NCBI RefSeq assembly: GCF_023016005.1
Contig: NZ_JALKAZ010000001.1
Coordinates: 2,232,001-2,296,000 of the forward strand
Direction of reading: 5' to 3'
Length of the DNA: 64,000 nt
Source: Erythrobacter sp. F6033
Lineage (GTDB): Bacteria > Pseudomonadota > Alphaproteobacteria > Sphingomonadales > Sphingomonadaceae
Below, piece after piece: positions 7,593 to 16,140 of the stretch; positions within the stretch are counted from its first letter, which is position 1; each line of letters starts with the position of its first letter. The notes under the pieces were generated by a model, which had not been told where the DNA came from, did not search any database, and saw only the letters and a program-made list of their open reading frames with translations. Position numbers and translations under genes: made by a program.

Positions 7593-8927
7593 CTACTCTA
7601 CCGGCGCCAGATCCATCACCGCTGCGACCATCGCGCGGGTGCCGAGCGTTACGCTTTCACGCGGGGCGATTTTGAACAGCGGAGAATGGTGTGAAGGCAC
7701 CCGGGGGCCGCCATTGTCCGCTGCTTCGAATGCTTCGGCGGGCGTTCCGCCCACAGCGAAATAGTATCCAGGGACGCCGTATTCTTCCGCGACGAAATAG
7801 GCGAAGTCCTCCGCGCCCATGCCACCCTGTTCAAATGGCAGGAAGGTTTCCTCGCCGAGATCACGTTTGATGACATTATTCAGTCTGCGGGCGAGCACCG
7901 GATCATTGTTCGTCACCGGCGTGCCTTCGCTCACTTTGACTGTCACCGGCAGATCATCGGGGAGGCCGTGTGTTTTGCCCATATTGATCGCAATCCGCTC
8001 AATCGCGGCAAGCAGTTGCGCGCGGGTCTCTTCGTCATTGGCGCGAACGGTCAATTGAAGGTCAGCACGGTCAGAAATGATGTTGTGCTTTGTGCCTGAA
8101 TGGATCGAACCGACTGTAATAACCGCTGGCGAGAGTGGTCCGACTTCGCGGCTAACAATACTTTGCAGCGCGGTGACGATTTGCGAGGCAATGTAGACTG
8201 GATCGCGGCCAGTATGCGGGCTGGCTCCATGAGCACCGATGCCGGGCACCATGATGTCGACCGAGTCCGCGCTGGAATACTGGATGCCCTCAGATGCGGT
8301 AATTTTGCCAGTCTCTAGCTGCGAGCCGACATGAAATGCCAGCGCATAGTCTGGCTTACCGAACCGGTCATAGAGCCCGTCTTCGAGCATAGCCTTTGCC
8401 CCGCCAACACGCTCTTCAGCGGGCTGAACAACGAACATGATCGTGCCGCTCCACTGGTCCTTCATGGCTGCCAAACGCCGCGCGGTGCCGACCATGGACG
8501 TGATATGCACATCATGGCCGCAGGCATGCATGACAGGGTATTCCTTGCCATCTTGGCCAACCTGAGTGGCAGTGGAAGCGTAATCGAGGCCCGATTTCTC
8601 TGGCACAGGCAGACCGTCCATATCCGCGCGCAGCAGGATCAGAGGGCCATCGCCATTGCGCATCATGCCAACCACACCCGTGCCGCCGACGCCTTCAGTC
8701 ACTTCCATCCCGACAGCGCGCAATTCCTGCGCCATGCGGGCTGCGGTTTTGGTTTCCAAGAAGGACAGCTCAGGGTTCTTGTGAAAATGCACAAACAGCG
8801 GCGCGAGATAGCTGTCGTAATCTGCCTCAATTGCATCCGACGCGCTGTGATCATCAGCGAAAGCCGGAGCCGATAGTGTCGCGCCAGCCAGAGCTATGGC
8901 AGCGGCGGCGTTACGGAAAGTGCGCAT
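7593..8927 (-). CDS. Secreted M20-family amidohydrolase/peptidase
   Basis: The 444-residue precursor begins with a signal peptide (cleavage likely after SAPAFA, residue 24). The mature part is an M20D amidohydrolase: RADMDGLPV, the metal-binding HACGHDVH near residues 134-141, the catalytic-glutamate region PAEERVGGAKAM, and the late metal ligand HHSP near the C-terminus. Relatives remove acyl groups from amino acids (hippurate or IAA-amino acid hydrolases) or cleave N-acyl-lipids. A periplasmic location suggests scavenging of N-acylated amino acids or peptides. It is a single gene ending next to the rpoH terminator. Confidence 0.87.
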   Translation of the reverse strand: MRTFRNAAAAIALAGATLSAPAFADDHSASDAIEADYDSYLAPLFVHFHKNPELSFLETKTAARMAQELRAVGMEVTEGVGGTGVVGMMRNGDGPLILLRADMDGLPVPEKSGLDYASTATQVGQDGKEYPVMHACGHDVHITSMVGTARRLAAMKDQWSGTIMFVVQPAEERVGGAKAMLEDGLYDRFGKPDYALAFHVGSQLETGKITASEGIQYSSADSVDIMVPGIGAHGASPHTGRDPVYIASQIVTALQSIVSREVGPLSPAVITVGSIHSGTKHNIISDRADLQLTVRANDEETRAQLLAAIERIAINMGKTHGLPDDLPVTVKVSEGTPVTNNDPVLARRLNNVIKRDLGEETFLPFEQGGMGAEDFAYFVAEEYGVPGYYFAVGGTPAEAFEAADNGGPRVPSHHSPLFKIAPRESVTLGTRAMVAAVMDLAPVE

Positions 8928-9004
8928 TGGTAAGTCCCCTCAAAAGTGCTTTGGCCGCACCCAAGCACGGCATCCAGCCGTCCGCAAGGGAATGCCGATC
9001 TGTT

Positions 9005-9631
9005 CTATGCCGGCAAAGCCTCGATCAATCTGTCGAAGGCACCGACGTCAAAGCGATAACGACTGCGCTTTGCACCGCGCTGCTCAGTTTCCTTCAAAAG
9101 ATCAGCCATATTGGGAAAGCCAAATCGCACGTGCCCCGGCAATGATCGAGACATCGCTGCGAACCAGTCGATCAGATGCGGTTGCAATGCGAGATGCTGA
9201 TCAAAATTGCTTCGGCGGCGGGTAACATCGCCCTCTTTTTGTGATCGCACCGCAGCCTCGTCTATGCGCTTTACGAGATAGAGATCAGCAAATCCGAGCC
9301 TTTCTTCTGAGATGGCTCTCCGCACTTCCTGCGCCGCAAGCTCAAACCGGTCCGGCCAATCAAAGCCCGCACGCTCCATGCACCACGCATAGTGAATCTT
9401 GAGAGGGTCCGTATCGCATATGACAAAACCGTGTTCGCGCTCAATCTGAATGGCCATCTGAAACCGCGCGGCGTTGTTATCCGCCCAAAATTTCGCATGC
9501 TCCCGAGCGGGGGCATCGTCTGGTGGGCGCTGCGCTTTCACAGGTATTTCAGGGAGCCACCGGCCTTCGCCAAACTGACTGGCGAAAGTGGTCTTGCCTG
9601 CGGCGCTGATCCCTTCTGCAACGATAATCAT
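9005..9631 (-). CDS. P-loop kinase-like protein of unknown substrate
   Basis: This 208-residue protein starts with a Walker A loop (EGISAAGKTT, residues 6-15) right after the first strand, as in small nucleotide, thymidylate or shikimate kinases and zeta-toxin-like ATPases. A possible Walker B or base-binding strand is VICDTDPLKIHY near residue 70. I recognise no substrate motif. The gene stands alone and divergent from mtgA, with an 81-bp gap between starts. Function unknown; an AAA/kinase call is as far as the sequence goes. Confidence 0.65.
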   Translation of the reverse strand: MIIVAEGISAAGKTTFASQFGEGRWLPEIPVKAQRPPDDAPAREHAKFWADNNAARFQMAIQIEREHGFVICDTDPLKIHYAWCMERAGFDWPDRFELAAQEVRRAISEERLGFADLYLVKRIDEAAVRSQKEGDVTRRRSNFDQHLALQPHLIDWFAAMSRSLPGHVRFGFPNMADLLKETEQRGAKRSRYRFDVGAFDRLIEALPA

Positions 9632-9712
9632 TTCGGCTGTGTGAGAGGCCGAGTGTGTGCAGTCAATCGTGCAGGCAATTGCGCTGCCAATCTGGGATGC
9701 TATCGACCAGTC

Positions 9713-10384
9713 ATGGTCATCAAACTTGCTCGCATCCTTGCCAAAATCATATTGTGGTTCGTCGGCCTAAGCCTGCTGCTTGTGATTGCATTCAAATGGA
9801 TCCCGGTGCCCGTCACCGCGACGATGTTGATGGATGAGAACGGCATCACGAAAGATTGGGAAAGCCTCGACAATATCGATCCCAACCTGGTCGCTGCCGT
9901 GATTGCGGCAGAGGATTCGAAGTTTTGCGAGCATTCAGGTTTTGACACCCAAGCAATCGAAAAAGCGATCAAGAACAACGCGCAGGGCGGGAAAATTCGC
10001 GGCGCCTCCACGATCAGCCAACAAACCGCCAAAAACGTCTTTCTATGGCAGGGTGGCGGCTATTTCCGCAAAGGATTGGAGGCATGGTTCACGTTCTGGA
10101 TCGAAAACATCTGGGGCAAAGAGCGGATTATGGAAGTCTACCTCAATGTCGCGGAAACCGGCATCGGCACATACGGCGCAGAGGCAGGTGCACAGCGATA
10201 TTTCAATAAGTCCGCCGCGCGTCTTTCCGCCGATGAAGCGAGCCGTATGGCGGTCGCGTTGCCCAGCCCCAAGACGCGCTCTGTCACCAATCCCGGCGGC
10301 TGGCTATCGCGGTATGGCAACACAATCGAAGCACGGATGAGGGTCGTGAAGGGTGACGGCCTCGATTCCTGCGTCTACGATTGA
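9713..10384 (+). CDS. mtgA: Monofunctional peptidoglycan transglycosylase MtgA
   Basis: The 223-residue protein has one N-terminal membrane anchor (about 5-25) and a GT51 glycosyltransferase domain without a transpeptidase part. Family signatures are the catalytic glutamate region AAEDSKFCEHSGFD, KIRGASTISQQTAKNVFLW, and KERIMEVYLNVAETG. It polymerises lipid II into glycan strands on the periplasmic face. The ATG at 9713 places the membrane segment at the N-terminus as in the family. Its stop overlaps the region where the downstream transporter starts, so the gene heads an overlapping run that includes an ECF sigma factor. Confidence 0.93.
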   Translation: MVIKLARILAKIILWFVGLSLLLVIAFKWIPVPVTATMLMDENGITKDWESLDNIDPNLVAAVIAAEDSKFCEHSGFDTQAIEKAIKNNAQGGKIRGASTISQQTAKNVFLWQGGGYFRKGLEAWFTFWIENIWGKERIMEVYLNVAETGIGTYGAEAGAQRYFNKSAARLSADEASRMAVALPSPKTRSVTNPGGWLSRYGNTIEARMRVVKGDGLDSCVYD

Positions 10385-10389
10385 AGCCG

Positions 10390-11358
10390 ATGGGGCACGC
10401 ACACTCTCACAGCCAGGATCACGGGCATGATCATTCGCCGGGCCGGGGCGACGGCGATACCGATTGCCATGGCCTGCACGATCACCATGGGCACCATCAC
10501 GCGCCGGCTGATTTCGGCAATGCGTTTCTGATCGGAATCGCACTGAACACCGTATTCGTTGTGATCGAAGCTGTGTTCGGTTTTCTCTACAACTCGATGG
10601 CTTTGGTCGCGGACGCTGGACACAATCTATCCGATGTCTTGGCTCTGCTGCTCGCATGGGCGGCCAGCGTCGCCGCTAAAAGACCGCCCTCCGAACGCTA
10701 CACTTACGGTTTCAAGAGCTCGACAATTCTGGCGGCAATTGGAAATGCTCTTTTGCTAGCCGTCGCGATTGGAGCGATCCTGTTTGAGACGCTCCACCGC
10801 TTGATGGAACCGCAAGAGCCGCAAGGCATGGTTATGGTGATCGTCGCGGGCATCGGCATCGGGATCAATGCCTTTACGGCCTTCCTCTTCATGCGGGGTC
10901 AGGAAGACCTCAATATCAAAGGCGCCTACCTCCATATGGCGGCTGATGCGTTGGTTTCGGCCGGTGTTGTTATCGCTGGTCTTGCCATTCTTTTGACGGG
11001 TTTCTGGTGGATTGATCCCCTTGTCAGCTTCGGCATTGTTGCAATGATTGCATGGGGGACTTGGGGGCTGGCTAAGGACAGCCTCAAACTTGGATTACTT
11101 GCAGTTCCTGCAAGGATTGACGTGGGCGAAGTGCGCGGCCATCTGGCAGGTCTTGAAGGGGTGGAAGCCGTGCACGATTTGCATATCTGGCCAATGTCGA
11201 CGACCGAAACGGCCTTGACCGCGCATCTGGTGATGCCCGGTGCGCCCTGCAGTGACGAATTCCTTCACAAGATCGCCCATTCGCTTGAGGATAAGTTCGG
11301 TATCGGACATGCGACAATTCAGGTTGAGCGCGGCACCGATTGCGAGACGGATTGCTGA
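10390..11358 (+). CDS. Cation diffusion facilitator (Zn2+/Co2+-type exporter)
   Basis: A 322-residue CDF transporter. The N-terminus is a histidine-rich metal-binding tail (HAHSHSQDHGHDH, then HGLHDHHGHHH) followed by six membrane helices. Metal-site motifs are DAGHNLSDV in helix 2 and MAADALVSAG in helix 5, and a cytosolic ferredoxin-like C-terminal domain follows. This His-rich form matches CzcD/ZitB zinc exporters, but metal choice is inferred. ATG at 10390 was chosen; a TTG at 10381 overlapping the mtgA stop (TTGA) is also possible and would add three residues. Confidence 0.9.
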   Translation: MGHAHSHSQDHGHDHSPGRGDGDTDCHGLHDHHGHHHAPADFGNAFLIGIALNTVFVVIEAVFGFLYNSMALVADAGHNLSDVLALLLAWAASVAAKRPPSERYTYGFKSSTILAAIGNALLLAVAIGAILFETLHRLMEPQEPQGMVMVIVAGIGIGINAFTAFLFMRGQEDLNIKGAYLHMAADALVSAGVVIAGLAILLTGFWWIDPLVSFGIVAMIAWGTWGLAKDSLKLGLLAVPARIDVGEVRGHLAGLEGVEAVHDLHIWPMSTTETALTAHLVMPGAPCSDEFLHKIAHSLEDKFGIGHATIQVERGTDCETDC

Positions 11359-11939
11359 TGGTAAGCGGCCCAACACCGGCAACCACGGAAGCGCGCGAAG
11401 CGCTTCGCGATGCGATGGTTCGACTTGCGGATGGGGACAGCGCGGCGCTCGAACAGATTTACTCCGCCACTCGCGTGAAACTTTACGGGATTTGCTTCCG
11501 TATATTGGGGGACACAAAAGAGGCAGAAGACGCGTTGCAAGACGTATACGTAAATCTATGGCAGCGGGCTGACCGCTACGATCCGGAGCGCGCAAGCCCC
11601 ATTTCGTGGCTGGCGACGTTTGCGCGCAACCGCGCGATTGACCGGCTGCGCACTGGCAAAGTTCGCGGCGGCGCGGTGCCAGTTGAAGAGGCCGCTCCTC
11701 TGCCAGACGCCGCGCCGCTTGCCGATCAGTTGATGATTGACGGTGAACGTGCAGCGCGCGTTCACACCTGTCTTGAGACATTGGAAGACCCCGCGCGCAG
11801 CAATATCCGCTCGGCATTCTTCGACGGATTGACCTATGCCGAATTGGCAGAGGCCGCTGATGTGCCGCTCGGCACGATGAAAAGCTGGATACGCCGCGGC
11901 ATGATGAAGCTGCGCACCTGCCTGGAGGCGGGCGAATGA
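11358..11939 (+). CDS. ECF-family RNA polymerase sigma factor
   Basis: The 193-residue protein has the two-domain ECF layout. Region sigma-2 spans about 20-85 (LEQIYSATRVKLYGICFRILG, EAEDALQDVYVNLWQ, SWLATFARNRAIDRLR) and sigma-4 spans about 125-185, with the HTH in LTYAELAEAADVPLGTMKSWIRRG. The ATG shares its A with the stop of the preceding transporter (TGATG), and the gene overlaps the anti-sigma gene by four bases, so expression of all three is coupled. The target genes probably include the downstream fasciclin gene, by position only. Confidence 0.92.
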   Translation: MVSGPTPATTEAREALRDAMVRLADGDSAALEQIYSATRVKLYGICFRILGDTKEAEDALQDVYVNLWQRADRYDPERASPISWLATFARNRAIDRLRTGKVRGGAVPVEEAAPLPDAAPLADQLMIDGERAARVHTCLETLEDPARSNIRSAFFDGLTYAELAEAADVPLGTMKSWIRRGMMKLRTCLEAGE

Positions 11940-12703
11940 CTGATAAGAGTGAAATCAAACGCGACGATGCGATGATCGCACTGGAGTACGGCCTTGGCCT
12001 GCTCGACGGTGAAGAATTGATGACGGCGCGCGGCCGTGTGGCGACTGATCCTGCTTTCGCAGCCGAGGTTGCTCTGTGGGAAGAGCGTTGTGCGCCGCTG
12101 CTTGATGAGATTCCTCCGATGGAGCCGAGCAGCGATCTGTGGCCGCAAATCGCAGCGAGTATTGAAGCCAAGACGGAGGCACAAGCAAGCGAAGGCACCG
12201 AAGCGGCATCCAATGTTATCGACCTGCAATCGCGCTTGCACCGCTGGCAGTGGACCGCTGGCCTGACATCTGCAGCCGCAGCGATCGCCCTCGCCTTTGC
12301 CGCATTCGGCCCGGGCGCAACCGAAGCGCCTAATGACATTCCGTCGACCCAACTCGCATCTGCCGATCCGCTGGTCGCTCAGGTCCCGATTGGCGACACT
12401 GGGCTCCGTCTGGATGTGACCTACATTCCCGAAAGCGAAAAAATGCTGGTCGGGGCTATCGGTCTAACCGCCGACGGCGTGCATGATCATGAACTGTGGC
12501 TAGTTCCCGCCGATGGCAGTGATCTGCAATCGCTTGGCGTGGTCGTTCCGGGCGAAGTGCTTTCAATGGAACTGCCAGAGACGATTGCGCGCAACGTTGA
12601 TGACGGTGTGCAACTGGTGCTTACCCGCGAACCTATCGGCGGAAAGCCGGAAGGTGTCGATGCGGGCCCGGTTGTTGCCGAGGGCGCATTTTCTCAGGTT
12701 TGA
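11936..12703 (+). CDS. Anti-sigma factor with RskA-type C-terminal domain
   Basis: This 255-residue protein overlaps the sigma gene by four bases. Its cytosolic N-terminus (1-95) has the anti-sigma zinc-finger-like region typical of RskA partners (ALEYGLGLLDGEE, then LWEERCAPLLDE), although the HxxxCxxC zinc set is incomplete. One membrane helix lies at about 105-123. The periplasmic part (about 150-255) is an anti-sigma-K (RskA) domain with HDHELWLVPADG and SMELPE. By family analogy it holds the adjacent ECF sigma factor at the membrane until a signal releases it. Confidence 0.85.
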   Translation: MTDKSEIKRDDAMIALEYGLGLLDGEELMTARGRVATDPAFAAEVALWEERCAPLLDEIPPMEPSSDLWPQIAASIEAKTEAQASEGTEAASNVIDLQSRLHRWQWTAGLTSAAAAIALAFAAFGPGATEAPNDIPSTQLASADPLVAQVPIGDTGLRLDVTYIPESEKMLVGAIGLTADGVHDHELWLVPADGSDLQSLGVVVPGEVLSMELPETIARNVDDGVQLVLTREPIGGKPEGVDAGPVVAEGAFSQV

Positions 12704-12711
12704 CCGGATTC

Positions 12712-12736
12712 TCTCAGCGACCATTTTCCGCTGAGA
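12712..12736 (+). terminator. Weak hairpin after the anti-sigma gene
   Basis: Stem TCTCAGCG (12712-12719) pairs with CGCTGAGA (12729-12736). It starts nine bases after the anti-sigma stop. There is no immediate T-run, only a T-rich stretch 20 bases later, so it may only attenuate read-through into the fasciclin gene. Confidence 0.4.
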
Positions 12737-12854
12737 AATCAATCAATTCAGCAATTTTTTCAAATATTTGTGATTTTTTCGCATCCGCAGTTACAGGCGA
12801 TGCGTAGCTCCACATGCAAGATCCGGGAGGGGCTTGCAGACAAAGGAGAAACCA

Positions 12855-13418
12855 ATGCCTGTGACCCCGAAGACACTTAAAGCTGCAGCATTTGCTGCGA
12901 TTGCTGCAACCACTGGAATCGCCGCAGTAGCGACCACACCAGTAGCTGCGCATCATCACAACAAGAAAGCCGCGCCAAACATCGTTGAAACCGCTCAAAG
13001 CACTGGCGTGCATAACACGCTCGTCGCAGCTGTGACTGCTGCCGGGCTTGGCGAGACGCTGTCGAGCCCCGGCCCGTTCACCGTCTTCGCACCGACCGAC
13101 ACCGCATTCGCAAAGCTGCCCGACGGCACTGTTGCAACGCTGATCAAGCCAGAGAACAAAGGCACGCTGACGAACATTCTCACCTACCACGCCGTCGCGG
13201 GCAAAGTGACCGCCGGTGATCTGGTCGCGCTGATCAAAAAGCACGGCGGCAGCGCCACAATCGACACAATTTCCGGCGGCAAGCTGACCGCGCGCCTTTC
13301 CGGTGACACCGTTGTAATCACCGACGGCGCAGGCCGCGCAACAGCTGTCACCACAACAGACGTCATGACATCAAACGGCGTGATCCACGTGACCGACGGA
13401 GTATTCCTCCCGGCATAA
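12855..13418 (+). CDS. Secreted fasciclin (FAS1) domain protein
   Basis: The 187-residue precursor has a signal peptide (about 1-34), a short histidine patch (HHHNKK), and one complete FAS1 domain. The FAS1 hallmarks are FTVFAPTDTAFAKLP (H1 motif), ILTYHAVAG (YH motif) and GVIHVTDGVFLP (H2 motif). Such proteins are cell-surface or periplasmic adhesion-like factors. ATG at 12855 is supported by AAGGAGA eight bases upstream. It follows the ECF sigma/anti-sigma pair at 151 bp and is the most likely member of that regulon. A strong terminator follows. Confidence 0.92.
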   Translation: MPVTPKTLKAAAFAAIAATTGIAAVATTPVAAHHHNKKAAPNIVETAQSTGVHNTLVAAVTAAGLGETLSSPGPFTVFAPTDTAFAKLPDGTVATLIKPENKGTLTNILTYHAVAGKVTAGDLVALIKKHGGSATIDTISGGKLTARLSGDTVVITDGAGRATAVTTTDVMTSNGVIHVTDGVFLPA

Positions 13419-13481
13419 CGCCTTACCCCCCACCGCGTCGCTCCATCGTTCCCCCCTCCCATCGGGGCGACGCATTTCACG

Positions 13482-13518
13482 ACCCCGTCTGGCCATTCCT
13501 CCGGCCAGGCGGGGTTTT
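13482..13518 (+). terminator. Rho-independent terminator of the fasciclin gene
   Basis: A 13-bp stem (13482-13494 with 13503-13515, one G-T pair) with an 8-nt loop is followed by TTTT. It sits 64 bp after the fasciclin stop and just before the convergent phosphatase-like gene's stop. Confidence 0.88.
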
Positions 13519-13522
13519 GTGT

Positions 13523-13873
13523 TTAGGTATCGGGAAGCCAGCGCCGCATTTTCGTTTCAAGGATGTGAATCAGAGCAGGGTCCATAAACCTGTATTCGTC
13601 AGGAATACCCAGGACGGCGATGCGTGTGTCTTTCAAGGCAACACGGTGCTTGCTCTGTATTTTGGCGCGATGGGCGCGCTCCATCACAAAGATGTGATCC
13701 GCCCATTCTATCAGTTCATCTGTCAAAGGCTCTTCGGCATCGCGGCTGATACCAGCCGAAAACGCCTCGATGCCTTCGATTTGTGAGAATACCTGCTCCG
13801 CAGTCGGACTGCGGAGCTTATTTTTGGTGCATACGAACAGAAAGCGGCGCGGGCCGCGCGGCGGCTCTATCAG
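13523..13873 (-). CDS. Low-molecular-weight tyrosine phosphatase-like protein with a non-AUG start
   Basis: Conceptual translation gives a protein of the predicted tyrosine phosphatase family (COG4551-like, about 110 residues). [19 protein letters not shown] contains the P-loop Cys-x5-Arg, and the downstream phrases [20 protein letters not shown] and [13 protein letters not shown] are typical. No ATG, GTG or TTG lies upstream of the catalytic loop before an in-frame TAA. The only plausible initiator is CTG at 13871-13873, which overlaps the clpX stop as CTGA. An ATG-initiated version (from 13726) would lack the active site, so I prefer the full form. It could also be a decaying gene. Confidence 0.65.
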   Translation of the reverse strand: MIEPPRGPRRFLFVCTKNKLRSPTAEQVFSQIEGIEAFSAGISRDAEEPLTDELIEWADHIFVMERAHRAKIQSKHRVALKDTRIAVLGIPDEYRFMDPALIHILETKMRRWLPDT

Positions 13874-15147
13874 GCCGCTTCTTCTTTCTCGCCCTTATCG
13901 TCATCGTTGGAAACGACACGGATAGGGTCTTTCTTGCCTGATACGACGTCTTCATCGATCACGATTTCAGAAACATCGTCCATATCCGGCAGATCGAACA
14001 TCGTATCGAGCAGGATGCCTTCGACGATTGAACGAAGCCCGCGAGCGCCAGTTTTGCGCAGAATTGCGCGTTCGGCGATGGCGACCAGTGCTTCGTCGGT
14101 GAAGGTCAGTTCGACATCTTCGAGTTCGAACAGCTTGCCATACTGCTTCACGAGAGCATTTTTCGGCTCTTGCAGGATTGTAACCAGCGCATCGACATCA
14201 AGGTCATGCAAAGTCGCAATCACTGGCAGACGGCCAACGAATTCCGGAATCAGGCCGAATTTCAGCAGATCTTCCGGCTCGCTCTTTTCGAGGAGTTCGC
14301 CAACCTTGCGCTTGTCCGGGTCGGCAACATGCGCACCGAAACCGATTGAGCGTTTCTGAAGACGGTCAGCAATAATCTTGTCGAGACCCGCAAACGCGCC
14401 GCCACAGATAAACAGGATGTTCGTCGTGTCGACCTGCAGGAATTCCTGCTGCGGATGCTTGCGCCCGCCCTGCGGCGGAACAGAGGCGGTCGTGCCTTCC
14501 ATCAGTTTCAGCAGAGCCTGCTGAACACCCTCACCCGATACGTCGCGCGTGATCGATGGGTTTTCCGCCTTGCGGGTGATCTTGTCGATCTCGTCGATGT
14601 AGACGATGCCGTGCTGCGCCTTTTCGACATTGTAGTCGGAGGATTGCAGCAGTTTCAGAATAATATTCTCGACGTCTTCACCGACATAACCGGCTTCGGT
14701 CAGGGTCGTGGCATCAGCCATCGTGAACGGCACGTCGAACGTGCGCGCCAAAGTCTGAGCCAGCAATGTTTTACCCGTACCAGTCGGGCCTACGAGCAGG
14801 ATATTGGATTTCGCAAGCTCCACATCGCCGCCAGATTTGCCGGAATGCTTCAGTCGCTTGTAGTGGTTGTGAACCGCGACGGAGAGGTTCCGTTTCGCGC
14901 TGTTCTGGCCGATCACGTAATCGTTGAGCGTTTCGAAAATCTCGCGCGGCGAAGGCACTTCGCCTTCTTTTTTGCCCGCGATGCCCGCCTTCGTTTCTTC
15001 GCGGATAATGTCATTGCACAGCTCAACGCATTCATCGCAGATGAAAACGGTAGGGCCGGCAATAAGCTTGCGCACTTCGTGCTGCGACTTCCCACAGAAG
15101 CTGCAATAGAGTGTGCTTTTGCTGTCAGATCCGCTCAATTTGGTCAT
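13870..15147 (-). CDS. clpX: ClpX, ATP-dependent unfoldase of the ClpXP protease
   Basis: The 425-residue protein has the N-terminal four-cysteine zinc-binding domain (YCSFCGKSQ ... [10 protein letters not shown]) and an AAA+ module with Walker A GPTGTGKT, Walker [11 protein letters not shown], and the IGF-containing ClpP-docking loop (RSIGFGAHV). It recognises tagged substrates, unfolds them and feeds ClpP; in alphaproteobacteria ClpXP also degrades CtrA. The start at 15147 begins [10 protein letters not shown], the family N-terminus. clpP lies upstream on the same strand, 205 bp away. The stop overlaps the presumed start of the phosphatase-like gene. Confidence 0.97.
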   Translation of the reverse strand: MTKLSGSDSKSTLYCSFCGKSQHEVRKLIAGPTVFICDECVELCNDIIREETKAGIAGKKEGEVPSPREIFETLNDYVIGQNSAKRNLSVAVHNHYKRLKHSGKSGGDVELAKSNILLVGPTGTGKTLLAQTLARTFDVPFTMADATTLTEAGYVGEDVENIILKLLQSSDYNVEKAQHGIVYIDEIDKITRKAENPSITRDVSGEGVQQALLKLMEGTTASVPPQGGRKHPQQEFLQVDTTNILFICGGAFAGLDKIIADRLQKRSIGFGAHVADPDKRKVGELLEKSEPEDLLKFGLIPEFVGRLPVIATLHDLDVDALVTILQEPKNALVKQYGKLFELEDVELTFTDEALVAIAERAILRKTGARGLRSIVEGILLDTMFDLPDMDDVSEIVIDEDVVSGKKDPIRVVSNDDDKGEKEEAA

Positions 15148-15352
15148 CCTGTAATCCTCGAATCCCTCGCTCCGACACGCCAGCCAGCCCAAGGGGATTC
15201 GTCAACATTATCTCCCATGCCGAATGAATCAACTCAAAGGCATGGTTTTTCGGTCCGCATGGGAGGGGAAATCGCTACCCATGTGGCCGAATTGTCTACT
15301 TCAATTGCCGATTGTCCCGCCATGGGGCGGAACCGACCGGAACGTAACCGAC

Positions 15353-16057
15353 TTACTCGGGTGCGCCGCCGGAACCTTCTTTATCATCGCCCTCTTCATT
15401 TTCAGGACGAGTCTCGAAAACCTTGTCGACGAGACCGAATTCCTTGGCCTCATCCGCTTCGAGGAAGGTGTCGCGGTCCATCGCTTTTTCAATCACATCG
15501 AGCTTTTGCCCGGTATATTTGACGTAAAGATCGTTCATGCGCTTCTTAATCCGCAGGATCTCATTCGCCTGAATTTCAATGTCTGAGGCCATGCCGCGCG
15601 CACCGCCTGAAGGCTGGTGGATCATGATGCGGGCATTTGGCAACGCGACGCGCATGCCCGGCTCGCCAGCGGCGAGGAGGAAACTGCCCATCGATGCAGC
15701 CTGGCCCATGCACACGGTCGAAACGCGCGGCTTGATGTATTGCATCGTGTCATGGATCGCCATGCCAGCGGTCACAACGCCGCCGGGTGAATTGATATAC
15801 ATCGAAATCGGCTTGGAAGGGTTTTCGCTTTCAAGGAACAACAGCTGCGCAGTGATAAGCGAGGCCATGCCGTCTTCGACCTGACCGGTCACAAAAACGA
15901 TGCGCTCGCGCAGCAAGCGCGAGAAAATGTCGAAGCTGCGCTCGCCCCGGCTGGTCTGCTCGACCACGACCGGCACCAATGCGCCGGTAAGTGGATCGCG
16001 CGTGAATTGGCCTTGCGAGCCGTATGTTTCGCCGGAATTGCCGAGCAGATCGATCAT
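15353..16057 (-). CDS. clpP: ClpP, proteolytic subunit of the Clp protease
   Basis: The 234-residue serine peptidase has catalytic Ser122 in MGQAASMGS and His147 in [13 protein letters not shown], with the usual substrate-groove strand YINSPGGVV before them. The C-terminus carries an acidic, Gly-rich extension of about 15 residues. Fourteen subunits form the chamber that ClpX feeds. It precedes clpX in the classic order. A possible sigma-32 promoter lies 30-60 bp upstream, consistent with heat-shock control by the RpoH encoded in the same window. Confidence 0.97.
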   Translation of the reverse strand: MIDLLGNSGETYGSQGQFTRDPLTGALVPVVVEQTSRGERSFDIFSRLLRERIVFVTGQVEDGMASLITAQLLFLESENPSKPISMYINSPGGVVTAGMAIHDTMQYIKPRVSTVCMGQAASMGSFLLAAGEPGMRVALPNARIMIHQPSGGARGMASDIEIQANEILRIKKRMNDLYVKYTGQKLDVIEKAMDRDTFLEADEAKEFGLVDKVFETRPENEEGDDKEGSGGAPE

Positions 16058-16087
16058 ATGGAAAACCCTCTTGAATATCGGACAAAC

Positions 16088-16117
16088 AATGTCGGGTCAG
16101 GCCGCTTGGGATTCAAG
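16088..16117 (-). promoter_or_regulatory. Possible sigma-32 (RpoH) promoter for clpP
   Basis: On the minus strand CTTGAA (16117-16112) is followed after 16 bases by CCGACATT (16095-16088), resembling the RpoH pattern CTTGAA-N-CCCCATnT. It ends about 30 bp before the clpP start. The -10 part deviates, so this is a visual match only. Confidence 0.35.
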
Positions 16118-16140
16118 GGCTTTAACCTTTCAGATGGCAA

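Noticed and set aside
9022..9040. TGTCGAAGG word like the REP core
   Set aside because: It lies in a coding region without the CCTGAGC half or palindromic arms, so it is chance similarity. The same holds for one near 40870.
13523..13726. Calling the phosphatase-like protein from its first ATG (67 residues)
   Set aside because: That version loses the catalytic Cys-x5-Arg loop that is intact upstream in the same frame.
14455..15522. 355-codon open frame opposite clpX
   Set aside because: Antisense to conserved clpX codons; long opposite frames are common in this GC-rich DNA. The translation has no recognisable domain.
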